Positions 27,065-35,554 of a DNA stretch of 64,000 nucleotides are shown here, one piece after another. The notes beneath the pieces were generated by a model. The model was not told where the DNA came from. It did no database searches and saw only the letters and a list, made by a program, of their open reading frames with translations. A program made the position numbers and the translations under genes. Where the stretch lies: contig JAHEZL010000009.1 of the NCBI GenBank assembly GCA_023251095.1, positions 78,028-142,027 of the forward strand, written 5' to 3'. Each line of letters begins with the position of its first letter. The stretch's first letter is position 1. This DNA comes from Flavobacteriales bacterium (GTDB lineage: Bacteria; Bacteroidota; Bacteroidia; Flavobacteriales_C; GCA-002722245).

Positions 27065-27110
27065 GGGACAGCGACCATTTTCGAAAACAAAAATAAATAG
27101 TCGCTGTCCC
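27065..27110. repeat. Inverted repeat GGGACAGCGAC
   Basis: GGGACAGCGAC (27065-27075) and its exact reverse complement (27100-27110) flank a 24-base AT-rich loop. Degenerate single copies occur near 27758 (ACAGGAACAGCCACCATTTCC) and near 31232 (GGGACAGACGTTATTTTC). It may serve as a hairpin terminator for the gene at 27119. Confidence 0.6.
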
Positions 27111-27118
27111 TAAATAAT

Positions 27119-27712
27119 TCACAACCAAGTAACATCTTTATATATTCCTCTTTTTGATTCACCGAAAGACAGATCAAAGAAATACCCAACTTTAACTGTC
27201 GCCAAAGAATAATGTGCCTGATTTTTTAAATTCAAATATTCTGTAAGATATACTCCAGCATAAAAAGCATTACTTAAATGCACATTAAAGCCCATTTGAA
27301 ATAATGCATAAGCGTTTACAATATCTGAAAGGTGTTCACCATTAGCAATAGGAACCAAAGGGCTAATAACCCCACATGCTTCTACAGAATAAATTTTAGA
27401 AATTTTATATCTTAATCCATAATGGACAGGAAGAAAGAGATCTTTTGGGGAGAAAGTAAATATGGAATAAAAATTAAAACTATTATAACATTCCCAAGAA
27501 AAGCCGGCTCCATAAAAACTATAAAAATTGTAATTCAACATTTTGCTTCTTGAATAATTCAATGAAGGTGTAATGAAACCATATCCACTCGCTCCATTTC
27601 CCATAACTTGAAAATTCACTGAATTACGAACCAACAAACTATCATTTTGCCCATATGAAGTAAATGTTAGACACAAACTAATCACACAAATTATTTGACG
27701 AATAAGTCTCAT
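27119..27712 (-). CDS. Secreted or outer-membrane protein of unknown function
   Basis: A 197-residue protein with signal peptide MRLIRQIICVISLCLTFTSYGQ. The mature part is made of Tyr/Phe/Gly-rich strands (GASGYGFITPSLNYS, YNFYSFYGAGFSWECY, FLPVHYGLRYKISKIYSVEACG, FYAGVYLTEYLNLK), consistent with a small outer-membrane barrel. The last strand ends GYFFDLSFG. No family recognised. Confidence 0.65.
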   Translation of the reverse strand: MRLIRQIICVISLCLTFTSYGQNDSLLVRNSVNFQVMGNGASGYGFITPSLNYSRSKMLNYNFYSFYGAGFSWECYNSFNFYSIFTFSPKDLFLPVHYGLRYKISKIYSVEACGVISPLVPIANGEHLSDIVNAYALFQMGFNVHLSNAFYAGVYLTEYLNLKNQAHYSLATVKVGYFFDLSFGESKRGIYKDVTWL

Positions 27713-27778
27713 AAAAAACTGCCCTAAATCATTTCGACCCCGCCTCGCTTACAGGAAACAGGAACAGCCACCATTTCC

Positions 27779-28156
27779 TTACTTCACTTCCACCTGAATC
27801 ACTCTCCTTGTAATATCCGTATTTACAGAATCAGCTATCCAGGATTGTTTGTATTCCAAAACCAGAGAATCTTTTCCGGAAGCGCTTCCTTCAAATTCGA
27901 AATCTTCATAGCCTCCTCCACCGCCCATTCCCGAGCAAATTTTATACTCCTGATGGTTTAATTGTATATGTGTGTTGTCTTTATTTATCCAGTACCAGGC
28001 ATAACCGGTAGTGGAGTTAGACAATAAACTGAACTTGATTTCTTTTCCTTGTTCAAGAGAATAGGACTCCTGAACATCATTCATCTGACATTCTTTACGA
28101 GCGCAGGAAACGAATAGTAAAATGAGGAGAACAATTGAGCAATAGTGCTTTTTCAT
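27779..28156 (-). CDS. Chagasin-like (I42 family) protease-inhibitor lipoprotein
   Basis: A 125-residue protein. The ATG at 28156 begins a lipoprotein signal (MKKHYCSIVLLILLFVSC, Cys18); the in-frame ATG at 28198 would bury it. The mature domain shows the three chagasin inhibitory-loop positions: NSTTGYAW near residues 45-52 (family NPTTGY), the glycine loop SGMGGGGGYEDFEF near 72-85, and a third strand with EYKQSW near 98-103 in place of RPW. Members inhibit papain-type cysteine proteases. The third loop is degenerate, so activity is uncertain. Confidence 0.7.
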   Translation of the reverse strand: MKKHYCSIVLLILLFVSCARKECQMNDVQESYSLEQGKEIKFSLLSNSTTGYAWYWINKDNTHIQLNHQEYKICSGMGGGGGYEDFEFEGSASGKDSLVLEYKQSWIADSVNTDITRRVIQVEVK

Positions 28157-28416
28157 ATGTTTTAATTTTATAACACATAGGTAATGCACTTGCTCCAAAA
28201 AAAAAGAATAAAAAAACCGAAAAATAGCGAGTCATTCCCAAAACAATGAGCAATGATTATTTAAGTTCGGGTGTTTACTATTGGGTACTCAATTATACTT
28301 TCTATCAAAAGAAAAAGCAAAAATCGGGATTTGTGCAATTTATAAAATGATTAAGCACTAAAGTATGGACAGACAGCATTTTTCGTAAATTAGTGATTAT
28401 CTTTTTTTAATAAACT

Positions 28417-28767
28417 ATGAAAAACCAAAAAGTATTTAAAATGTCTTTTGCCACTGTTTATCCCTGCTACATCAAAAAAGCGGAAAGGAAAGGTCGCACA
28501 AAAGCAGAAGTAGATGAAATCATTTTTTGGTTAACTGGATACAATCAAAAAACATTGCAAAAACTGATTGACAATAAAACTGATTTCGAAATTTTTTTTG
28601 CTAAGGCACCACAACTCAATCCAAACGTTTCAAAAATCACAGGTGTAATTTGCGGTTATCGTGTGGAAGACATCGAAGATGAACTCATGCAAAAGGTTCG
28701 TTATTTAGATAAGCTGATTGATGAACTGGCAAAAGGAAAAACAATGGAAAAGATTTTAAGGAAGTAA
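28417..28767 (+). CDS. DUF2200 family protein
   Basis: A 116-residue cytosolic protein matching DUF2200 along its whole length: [30 protein letters not shown] region near residues 7-36, WLTGY at 37-41, [11 protein letters not shown] near 64-74, [18 protein letters not shown] near 78-95, and the C-terminal [20 protein letters not shown]. The family is widespread in bacteria and has no established function. The gene stands alone, with a TATCTTTT element 22 bp upstream of the ATG. Confidence 0.88.
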   Translation: MKNQKVFKMSFATVYPCYIKKAERKGRTKAEVDEIIFWLTGYNQKTLQKLIDNKTDFEIFFAKAPQLNPNVSKITGVICGYRVEDIEDELMQKVRYLDKLIDELAKGKTMEKILRK

Positions 28768-28831
28768 AATGACAAACGAATAGCTTCTCTTAATGTCATT
28801 AAGTTAAGGATTTCAGGAAAGCGTCTTCGTA

Positions 28832-28892
28832 GAGACGGAAGATTTTCCGTCTCCGGCAAAGCATATTCAGAGACGCAAAATTTTGCGTCTCT
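28832..28892. repeat. Two adjacent palindromes of the GTAGAGACGC family
   Basis: GAGACGGAA/TTCCGTCTC (28832-28853, 4-base centre) is followed 15 bp later by the perfect 24-bp palindrome AGAGACGCAAAA plus its complement (28869-28892). The second equals the core of the repeat after etfA. They lie between the convergent genes at 28417 and 28924. Confidence 0.75.
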
Positions 28893-28923
28893 ACAAGAAA
28901 AACCCCGCATTCGTTTGCTAATA

Positions 28924-29271
28924 TTACTTTACCATCGCTATTCTATTAAATTTTATTGCCATCGGTGTTTGAATTCTCAGGATATATTCATCGCTTTCCA
29001 ATTCACTCAGATTGAAAAAGGTGTATTGACTTCCCCGGTGAATGATTTTTTTCTGTAAAAATTTTCCGGAGAAACTGAAAAGCTCAACAATCACATTTCC
29101 TGTATTGATGTTGTTCAATTCAATCATCATAATGGTTCCGCAAGCATAAGGCAGAATAAAAATCTTATAATTTTCATTGACCACCACAGGAGTTGAATGA
29201 TCTGTTCCGGAAATTTCCTGTGCATAGATATTCAGGCTGAATAAGCACAATAAAACAAGGGCTGTTTTCAT
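28924..29271 (-). CDS. Small secreted protein with T9SS-sorting-domain-like fold
   Basis: A 115-residue protein with signal peptide MKTALVLLCLFSLNIYAQ. The rest resembles a lone T9SS type-A C-terminal domain: NTGNVIVELFSFSGKFLQKKII near residues 56-77, FFNLSELESDEYILRIQT near 85-102, ending FNRIAMVK. It has no cargo domain. It could be a degenerate or minimal secreted protein. Confidence 0.6.
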   Translation of the reverse strand: MKTALVLLCLFSLNIYAQEISGTDHSTPVVVNENYKIFILPYACGTIMMIELNNINTGNVIVELFSFSGKFLQKKIIHRGSQYTFFNLSELESDEYILRIQTPMAIKFNRIAMVK

Positions 29272-29402
29272 AATAAGGGATTAGGTGTAATAGCAACGCA
29301 GCCCTCATTGCCCGAGTTGTTATAGTTTAAATGCTATTTGTTATAAGATTCGGTGAATTCAAAGTTTCAGCTCACACAGAAGGAATGAATACAGCCCTTC
29401 CA

Positions 29403-30248
29403 CTAGTAAGAAATAGCTCCTCCCCTTCTCAAGTCCCAATTAAACGGAGTAAAATCAGGCGAAACAGGATGGCATTGAACATCCATATGTGTACATGAAA
29501 TATCACCAAAGTAAATAGCGATAGGTGCTTCGGAAGCATCCATAGCAGAGGCTATTTTCACCAAACCGTTCAAGCCGGCCAATTTAGTCGGATCAAAAAT
29601 AATCCAATGTCCGTTCAAATAAGCTTCAAAACAGGCGTGAAAATCGGGTGGATTTAAATGGGAGGCATATGCAGCGAAATAGCGCGCCGGAATATCCAGT
29701 GCCCTGCACAAGGCAATACCCAGATGGGCGAAGTCTTTGCAAACACCTGCCGTGCGCACTAAAGTATCGGTAGCAGATGCGCTGGAATTGGTGGAACCTT
29801 GCACATAACTAATGTTGGTGAAAAGCCAATCTTCAATAGCCAATGCTTTTGAATACGCATCGGGTAAAGAACCAAAATTCTTCTTTGCAAATTCCATTAA
29901 TTTATCAGATTCACAATGCCTGCTTGGTGAAATAAACGGCAATACATCATGGTCCATTTTAATAAAAGGCATGGGTTTTAAAAGTGTTTGCTCATCAATT
30001 TGCTTGTAGCTTGTCACTACCTGAGCCTGATAAGAAATGGTAAAAGAAACTCCCTTTTTCACCTCCATTTTTATAAATCGGTTGTCGGAATTTTTTATTG
30101 TGAATTCTTCAAAGGCTATAGCGGGCGTAATAATCAGAGATTCGGACTCAATGATCTGAGTGTCCGATTTCATCGCCATGATATTAAAAAAGAAAGTGGT
30201 ATCGGAAAAAATATCGTACGATAAGGTACTACTAACAGTAAACTTCAT
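29403..30248 (-). CDS. Transglutaminase-like cysteine protease family protein
   Basis: A 281-residue cytosolic protein without a signal peptide. The N-terminal beta-rich region (residues 1-90) precedes a transglutaminase-like core. The catalytic Cys is in TAGVCKDFAHLGIALCRALDIPARYFAAY (near residues 165-193), the His in DFHACFEAYLNGHW (near 202-215) and the Asp in IIFDPTKLAG. The layout matches bacterial transglutaminase-like proteins related to SirB1/YebA-type peptidases. Substrate unknown. It is divergent from the DMT transporter. Confidence 0.85.
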   Translation of the reverse strand: MKFTVSSTLSYDIFSDTTFFFNIMAMKSDTQIIESESLIITPAIAFEEFTIKNSDNRFIKMEVKKGVSFTISYQAQVVTSYKQIDEQTLLKPMPFIKMDHDVLPFISPSRHCESDKLMEFAKKNFGSLPDAYSKALAIEDWLFTNISYVQGSTNSSASATDTLVRTAGVCKDFAHLGIALCRALDIPARYFAAYASHLNPPDFHACFEAYLNGHWIIFDPTKLAGLNGLVKIASAMDASEAPIAIYFGDISCTHMDVQCHPVSPDFTPFNWDLRRGGAISY

Positions 30249-30344
30249 AGCGTGAAAGTAGACTTTTAGAAGAACTATTTAGCATAGACAACTAACGTTA
30301 ATCATTCCCTTATTTTATCTTTGACAATATAAACCATCGAAAAA

Positions 30345-31229
30345 GTGAATAACGACGCATCAAATAAGGAGAAGCTTTTTCTTTTGGGAATGATAGCCAG
30401 TATGTTTTGCTGGGGTTTAAGCTGGGCATCGGCAAAGGTTTTGGGAAGTTACGGACCGGCAATTTCTATTTCATTAATTCGCTACGTTACCACATTTATT
30501 TCCTTGTTGATTTTACTTTTGATAACGCGTAAAAATTTAAGCATCAAACGAAGCGGATTAAAGGACCTTATTATTACATCTATCATACTTGCCCTCTACT
30601 TTTATTTATTCTTTAAAGGATTGGAAGAAGGTCTGGCAGGAGCCGGAGGTGTTTTGGTAACGATATTGAATCCGATTTTTTCTTATTTAATAATGCTATT
30701 GATATCGTGGAAAAAGCCAAGTAAAAATGAAGCTATTGGTTTATCGGTAGGATTAATTGCCGGAGCAATTCTATTAAAAGTGTGGGATCCATCCAACAGT
30801 TTGCTCAGTGCAGGCAACATCTATTTCTTACTGGCATCGGTTTCATGGGCTGTATTGAGTGTATTTACCAGTAAGTTTTCCAAGCATGGATCGCCCGTGG
30901 TGTATAGTTTTTGGATGTATGGCATTTGTTGTTTTCTAACCTTTTTATTCACCAACAATGCTGAGAACATCAGCGTTTTTGAAAAAGCCGATGCACTTTT
31001 TTGGGGCAACTTGTTTTTTAGCGCCACTATTACAACAGCCTTCGCTACCACTTTTTACTTTGTAGCAACTTCAAAATTAGGCGCAAGCAAAGCCAGTAGT
31101 TTTATATTTCTGGTGCCTTTTACCGCCGCTATGGGTTCATGGATTTTCTTAAATGAAATACCACAATGGCACACCATCGTTGGCGGAATACTAGGCATAG
31201 GGGCAGTATATATCCTGAATAAAAAATAA
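30345..31229 (+). CDS. EamA/DMT-family transporter
   Basis: Ten-helix inner-membrane carrier of the drug/metabolite superfamily, 294 residues, with two EamA repeats (about residues 12-142 and 152-292). Repeat 1 shows SMFCWGLSWASAKVLGSYGPAIS and GLAGAGGVLVTILNPIFSYL; repeat 2 shows ASVSWAVLSVFTSKFSKHGSP and LGASKASSFIFLVPFTAAMGSWI. The start is GTG at 30345; the next ATG (codon 16) would cut into helix 1. TATCTTTG at 30316-30323 is a good -7 promoter element. Substrate cannot be predicted. Confidence 0.88.
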   Translation: MNNDASNKEKLFLLGMIASMFCWGLSWASAKVLGSYGPAISISLIRYVTTFISLLILLLITRKNLSIKRSGLKDLIITSIILALYFYLFFKGLEEGLAGAGGVLVTILNPIFSYLIMLLISWKKPSKNEAIGLSVGLIAGAILLKVWDPSNSLLSAGNIYFLLASVSWAVLSVFTSKFSKHGSPVVYSFWMYGICCFLTFLFTNNAENISVFEKADALFWGNLFFSATITTAFATTFYFVATSKLGASKASSFIFLVPFTAAMGSWIFLNEIPQWHTIVGGILGIGAVYILNKK

Positions 31230-31257
31230 TTAGGGACAGACGTTATTTTCATCTGCT

Positions 31258-31437
31258 CTATTTCAAAATCTCTTCGTATTCTTTAAATCTATGTTCACGG
31301 ATCGGTCGGATTTTTGGCTCGGTGCAAAAATACAACAACAAACAAGGAGCAATATTTTTGTATTTCTCCACATATTCAAATCCTGTCAACTCGTTGTTTT
31401 GAATCCGCTGTTTTATTTTGTTATGATAAGGATACAT
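31258..31437 (-). CDS. Small conserved-looking protein of unknown function
   Basis: A 59-residue product from the ATG at 31437 (MYPYHNKIKQRIQNNELTGF at the start). It is charged, with EYVEKYKNIAPCLLLYFCTE and a C-terminal PIREHRFKEYEEI. The sequence looks protein-like and not like chance translation, and I have an impression of similar short Bacteroidota proteins, but cannot name the family. It is divergent from the membrane protein at 31467. Confidence 0.5.
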   Translation of the reverse strand: MYPYHNKIKQRIQNNELTGFEYVEKYKNIAPCLLLYFCTEPKIRPIREHRFKEYEEILK

Positions 31438-31466
31438 ATATTTAAATTTACAAAAATTCATGATAC

Positions 31467-31796
31467 ATGTGGACAACTGAATCACTCTGGTTTGAAATAG
31501 CTCTTGTCAGCATTATATATGCTTTAGGCAATATACTGATGGGGCATTTTGAAGAACGCACACCGAAACTCCGAAGAGTTGGCAAATATCTTTTAACGCT
31601 TTTAATAGTTTGTTGTATTTCGGTTTTCCTGGGCAGAATAGTATCTATGATATTATTGGCGAGTTTAATTATTCCGGTGTTATTGGTACATGGATATTAT
31701 TTACCAAAGAAAAAAGGAATCAATGGCTGGACAGGTGAACCCAAAAGTAAATATTACGAATTTCGTAAATGGGATAAGGACATATTTTCAAAATGA
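31467..31796 (+). CDS. Hypothetical membrane protein
   Basis: A 109-residue protein with three hydrophobic segments (about residues 8-26, 40-58 and 61-76: IALVSIIYALGNILMGHF, YLLTLLIVCCISVFLG, SMILLASLIIPVLLVHGYYL), then a short basic cytoplasmic tail. No conserved motif recognised. It precedes the DUF1330-like gene by 20 bp on the same strand and may be co-transcribed. Confidence 0.6.
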   Translation: MWTTESLWFEIALVSIIYALGNILMGHFEERTPKLRRVGKYLLTLLIVCCISVFLGRIVSMILLASLIIPVLLVHGYYLPKKKGINGWTGEPKSKYYEFRKWDKDIFSK

Positions 31797-31816
31797 ATAA
31801 TTAAAGATAAAAACAC

Positions 31817-32119
31817 ATGATATTTATAACTCAATTAATTTACATCATTAGTGGACAGGAAAAAGTTTTTGATGAATTTGAAAATATTGCGATTCCAACA
31901 ATTATAAAATACAATGGACGCCTTTTGTTGCGAATCCGACCAACAGACAACACATATATTGAACATCACATCGACAAACCATACGAAATTCATTTGGTAG
32001 AATTTGATACACTCCAAGATTTTGAAAACTTCAAACAAGACGAAGAGCGGAAGAAATTTTTACACTTAAAGGAGCAATCCATTAAGACCTCCATTTTAAT
32101 TCAGGGAATAAAACTATAA
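31817..32119 (+). CDS. DUF1330-like (dimeric alpha/beta barrel) protein
   Basis: A 100-residue protein. FITQLIYIISGQEKVFDEFENIAIPTIIKYNG region, PYEIHLVEFDTLQDFENF near residues 55-72 and the terminal ILIQGIKL match the DUF1330/EthD-like ferredoxin fold, where two copies form a dimeric barrel. No catalytic role is established for this subgroup. Start ATG at 31817. Confidence 0.6.
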   Translation: MIFITQLIYIISGQEKVFDEFENIAIPTIIKYNGRLLLRIRPTDNTYIEHHIDKPYEIHLVEFDTLQDFENFKQDEERKKFLHLKEQSIKTSILIQGIKL

Positions 32120-32131
32120 TGACAGCGCCGA

Positions 32132-32692
32132 TTATATCGGTTGATAGCAATAATTAATATAACTGTTCAATTCAATATCCATATAAAAAGTACCGGTTAA
32201 GTTATTTTTTTTACCTCGTGAAATAAACATTATCACATAGGAAGATCCGGCAGGAAATTTCAATAGGTCGTCATGACATTCATAAATGTAAGTAGTGCTG
32301 CTGTCTTTATTCAAAACAATAGTATGAACGATGGGAGCAACAGATTGATCTGAACAAGTAACGACAACTGACATTGTATCAATCAAATTAAAATTAGCCT
32401 GATGCGTATTGTAGTCCTTTATTGTGCATTTAAAACCATTAAAAAACGAAGCCGAAATTTCGCTGCGTTCAGCGTATGTTTTACCTAATGTTGCATACAA
32501 ATAATCCTTTGAACTCAATTTAGGAGTGCAATAGAAAGTATCATTAGCAGGAAATTTTGATAAGGAAATCGTGGAAGAATTATAGGTCCCATTAGTAGTC
32601 CCTTTATCACAAACCTTTGATTTAATACAGCCATTCAAAATAAGAAGTCCGAGAAAAAATAAAACTACAGAAGAAGAAATTTTGCTGATCAT
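32132..32692 (-). CDS. Hypothetical lipoprotein
   Basis: A 186-residue protein with lipobox LILNGC (Cys22) after a hydrophobic signal segment (SSVVLFFLGLLILNGC). The mature part has five or six scattered Cys and beta-strand character (DTMSVVVTCSDQSVAPIVHTIVL, SSTTYIYECHDDLL, YVIMFISRGKKN). No family recognised. Confidence 0.65.
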   Translation of the reverse strand: MISKISSSVVLFFLGLLILNGCIKSKVCDKGTTNGTYNSSTISLSKFPANDTFYCTPKLSSKDYLYATLGKTYAERSEISASFFNGFKCTIKDYNTHQANFNLIDTMSVVVTCSDQSVAPIVHTIVLNKDSSTTYIYECHDDLLKFPAGSSYVIMFISRGKKNNLTGTFYMDIELNSYINYCYQPI

Positions 32693-32895
32693 TTTTCGCG
32701 TTTAAAAATTAAAATGTTTTTAAAGCTAATTCTTAATTCATTCAATTGAAAATAATTTTCATCCCTGCTTTGCTTGGGTGTCTTAACAAATCTTCCCTCT
32801 AAATTATTGACGCTCTCCATTTTAACTTCAAAATATTTTTTGTCGTCAACACCGTTTTCCGTAATTTCGCAGCATCTTTCTTAACCGGGCACCAA

Positions 32896-35142
32896 ATGAA
32901 AAAACTTTTACTCGTCCTCCTTGCGTCTTGTTGTGTATCTGCATACGCCATGTATCCTGCAGGAACTTATTATATCGGCGGAAAAAACGACGATTTTAAA
33001 TCCATCAGTGCAGCCTTCGATTCGCTTTACGAAAAAGGTATTGCAGGAAGTGTTACCCTGAAAATACGCTCCGGACTCTATCTGGAAAACTTTGTCATCA
33101 GGGATATTAAAAGAGAGTCTCTCCTTCACTCGATCACACTGGAATCGGAAAGCGGCAACAGCAACGACGTTATTGTTCAACATACCGCAGAAGGTTATGC
33201 CGACAATTACATTGTTAAGCTGGACTCTGCCTTAGGAGTAACTATTCAAAACATTTCCTTCTTCACCAAAGGAAATCAATACTATCAACAGGTTTGCCTC
33301 CGCAAATCAAAAACGATTCAATTCATCGGCAACAAGTTCATTGCTCCTATCATTACATCTATGATCATGGTACAGGGAGAAGGCAGCACCTGTATTGTGG
33401 GCACTAATTCCGAAGGACATAACGACGCCATCGTTTTTGATAAAAACAGTTTTTACGGAGGATACATCGCCATCAATATTTCCGGGGATTACATGGGTAA
33501 TTACGATTCCAACATCACCATCAGCAACAACACTTTTAAAAATGCCAGTTACTCCAGCATCAACGCTTACATGGCCGACAACATGGATATATCCAACAAC
33601 ACCATCCTGAGCGATGATCAGTATTACGCCATTTCTCTTTACCAAGTGCTGGCGAGCAAGGGCATTAATATTCATGACAACTACAGCAACAAAGGACGCA
33701 TCGACCTGCAGTACTGCATGAGTCCCGACGGCAAGAACAACAACATAAAAATTTACAACAACCGCGTAGTGGCGAAAGGAACTGCGCTTTACCTCGGGGA
33801 CACTAAAGGTGCTTATGTGTACCACAACTCCTTCCTTTCTACCAATTATGCAGAAGGCAGCCAGCTCATCACCTTGTACAACGACAGTGCGCTGGCCCTG
33901 CGCAACAACCTTTTCATCAGCCAATACAACTCTTACTATTACGTTTACCAAATCCAGAATGAAACCATCGATAACAACGCTTACTACTCGGCACAAAATG
34001 CTTTTTGTCCGAATCTGGAGGTTTTTTCTTTCACCGACTGGAAGGAAAGAGGCTACGACAAAAATGGTGTTGAAGTAGATAAAATTGCTTTCATTGATGA
34101 TGACATGACTACACTTCGATTGGCAGCAGCACAAGATACTTTGATCAGTGCATTCAACGACAACAACTCTTATCCTGAGGATTGTGACAACGAGCTGCGC
34201 GATAAAAAACCTTATTACGGTGCCGATGAATATGTATACAAAGGCAGTCCGGTGGCTTTTCTCAAAGGAACCATTCTTTGCGGAAAAGACACTGTGAAAG
34301 CGGGCAAGGTGTTGCTCTACGCCGATGTCACCAACAACAAAGTATTTGATATTGTTGACGAGCAGGAAATCGATATTTACGGTCACTACCAGATGGAAAA
34401 TTTCATTCAGAGAAATTATATCCTGAAAGTGATTCCTTCGGAAACCGTGTATCCTGATCTCATTCCTACTTATAACGGAAGCGTGATGGATTGGGAAAAA
34501 GCAACATTCTTCCAGCCCGACTCAGGAAAATACACCACCGTAGATATCAACGTTATTAAAATGGCGCCAATGAGCACTGATGTGGGATCTATCAGCGGTT
34601 ATGTTTTTTCCGACGGCAGCTTTAAAACCAATGATCCTATTCCCGGACTCGATATTATCCTCGACAAGATTCCGCCATCAACTTCTGTAAAAATGACTAA
34701 AACCGATGGCAGCGGATATTATCAATTCCAAAATCTTCCTATGGGCAACTACAAAGTCAACGTGGATATTCCGGGCATTGGCGTAACAGCCATTCATCAG
34801 GTGGATGTCACTCCGCAGGACGCCGACCAGACTCACCTTGATTATTGCGTTGACAATACCGTGAACATTTGTGCAAGCGCAACCGGCCAGCAAAAAAACA
34901 AAATGCGCAACGTTACTATATTTCCTAATCCTTTCAGCTCTTTTGTATCTATTGCATTACCCGGAGATTTCAGCGCTGCTCAGATAAACATATATGATGT
35001 GCTCGGACAAGAAGTACTCACGCAAAAAATCACTGCTGGCGAAACTTTCATTTTACCAACGGATGTACTATCAGATGGTGCTTACCTGCTACAGTTGACT
35101 ATTGACGGGCAAATCCTGAAACAAAAGATGATGAAGCAATAG
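32896..35142 (+). CDS. Secreted right-handed beta-helix protein with T9SS sorting domain
   Basis: A 748-residue exported protein. Signal peptide MKKLLLVLLASCCVSAYA. Residues 20-420 show repeated N-rich rungs of a parallel beta-helix (NITISNNTFKNAS, DNMDISNNTILSDD, GINIHDNYSNKG, NIKIYNNRVVAKG), as in pectate-lyase-like proteins; no catalytic residues are evident. Residues 565-660 (GSISGYVFSDGSF to DQTHLDYCVD) are an SdrD-B/carboxypeptidase-regulatory-like beta-sandwich. Residues 672-748 (VTIFPNPFSSFVSIALPG to GQILKQKMMKQ) are a type-A T9SS sorting domain, so the protein is sent across the outer membrane. Probably surface-bound. Confidence 0.88.
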   Translation: MKKLLLVLLASCCVSAYAMYPAGTYYIGGKNDDFKSISAAFDSLYEKGIAGSVTLKIRSGLYLENFVIRDIKRESLLHSITLESESGNSNDVIVQHTAEGYADNYIVKLDSALGVTIQNISFFTKGNQYYQQVCLRKSKTIQFIGNKFIAPIITSMIMVQGEGSTCIVGTNSEGHNDAIVFDKNSFYGGYIAINISGDYMGNYDSNITISNNTFKNASYSSINAYMADNMDISNNTILSDDQYYAISLYQVLASKGINIHDNYSNKGRIDLQYCMSPDGKNNNIKIYNNRVVAKGTALYLGDTKGAYVYHNSFLSTNYAEGSQLITLYNDSALALRNNLFISQYNSYYYVYQIQNETIDNNAYYSAQNAFCPNLEVFSFTDWKERGYDKNGVEVDKIAFIDDDMTTLRLAAAQDTLISAFNDNNSYPEDCDNELRDKKPYYGADEYVYKGSPVAFLKGTILCGKDTVKAGKVLLYADVTNNKVFDIVDEQEIDIYGHYQMENFIQRNYILKVIPSETVYPDLIPTYNGSVMDWEKATFFQPDSGKYTTVDINVIKMAPMSTDVGSISGYVFSDGSFKTNDPIPGLDIILDKIPPSTSVKMTKTDGSGYYQFQNLPMGNYKVNVDIPGIGVTAIHQVDVTPQDADQTHLDYCVDNTVNICASATGQQKNKMRNVTIFPNPFSSFVSIALPGDFSAAQINIYDVLGQEVLTQKITAGETFILPTDVLSDGAYLLQLTIDGQILKQKMMKQ

Positions 35143-35209
35143 GGTTCAGGAACTTCCTGATAGGAAAAATAAAAACCCAATTAATTCCGTTAAGCAATAA
35201 ACATATGCT

Positions 35210-35554
35210 TTGAACTACTGCGTTTATGTCATAGAATTATCGCGGCGCGTATTTAACGAAAATGCTAAATTCCGCGCCGCAAATCCACAATTCAATGGGA
35301 TGTTGCAATGCTTGTATGTAGGCATGACAAGCAAAACTCCGCAAGAAAGATTTTTGCAACACAAAAGCGGATATGTAAATAAAAAAGGACACAAACTTTC
35401 CTCCAACATCGTTCAAAAATACGGCTCATTTTTACGGCCAAGTTTGTACAATCACTTACATGGAATAGAAATGACTCAGGAAGAAGCGCTTAAAATGGAA
35501 GAAAAGCTGGCGCTGGAATTGCGTAGAAAAGGATATGCAGTGTGGTTTAATTAG
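35210..35554 (+). CDS. GIY-YIG-like small protein
   Basis: A 114-residue protein. CVYVIEL near residues 4-10 and CLYVGMTSKTPQERFLQHKSG near 34-54 match the two strands and following helix of the GIY-YIG nuclease fold (xYxxG-T pattern), and EEALKMEEKLALELRRKG gives the later Glu. The start must be TTG at 35210, since an in-frame TAA precedes it at 35198 and there is no ATG. A nuclease role is plausible, not shown. It ends 4 bp inside the convergent pseudogene. Confidence 0.6.
   Translation: MNYCVYVIELSRRVFNENAKFRAANPQFNGMLQCLYVGMTSKTPQERFLQHKSGYVNKKGHKLSSNIVQKYGSFLRPSLYNHLHGIEMTQEEALKMEEKLALELRRKGYAVWFN

Noticed and set aside
33307..34386. A 359-codon open frame on the minus strand
   Set aside because: It lies wholly antisense to the T9SS beta-helix gene, has no signal, motif or promoter, and mirrors the codon pattern of that gene.
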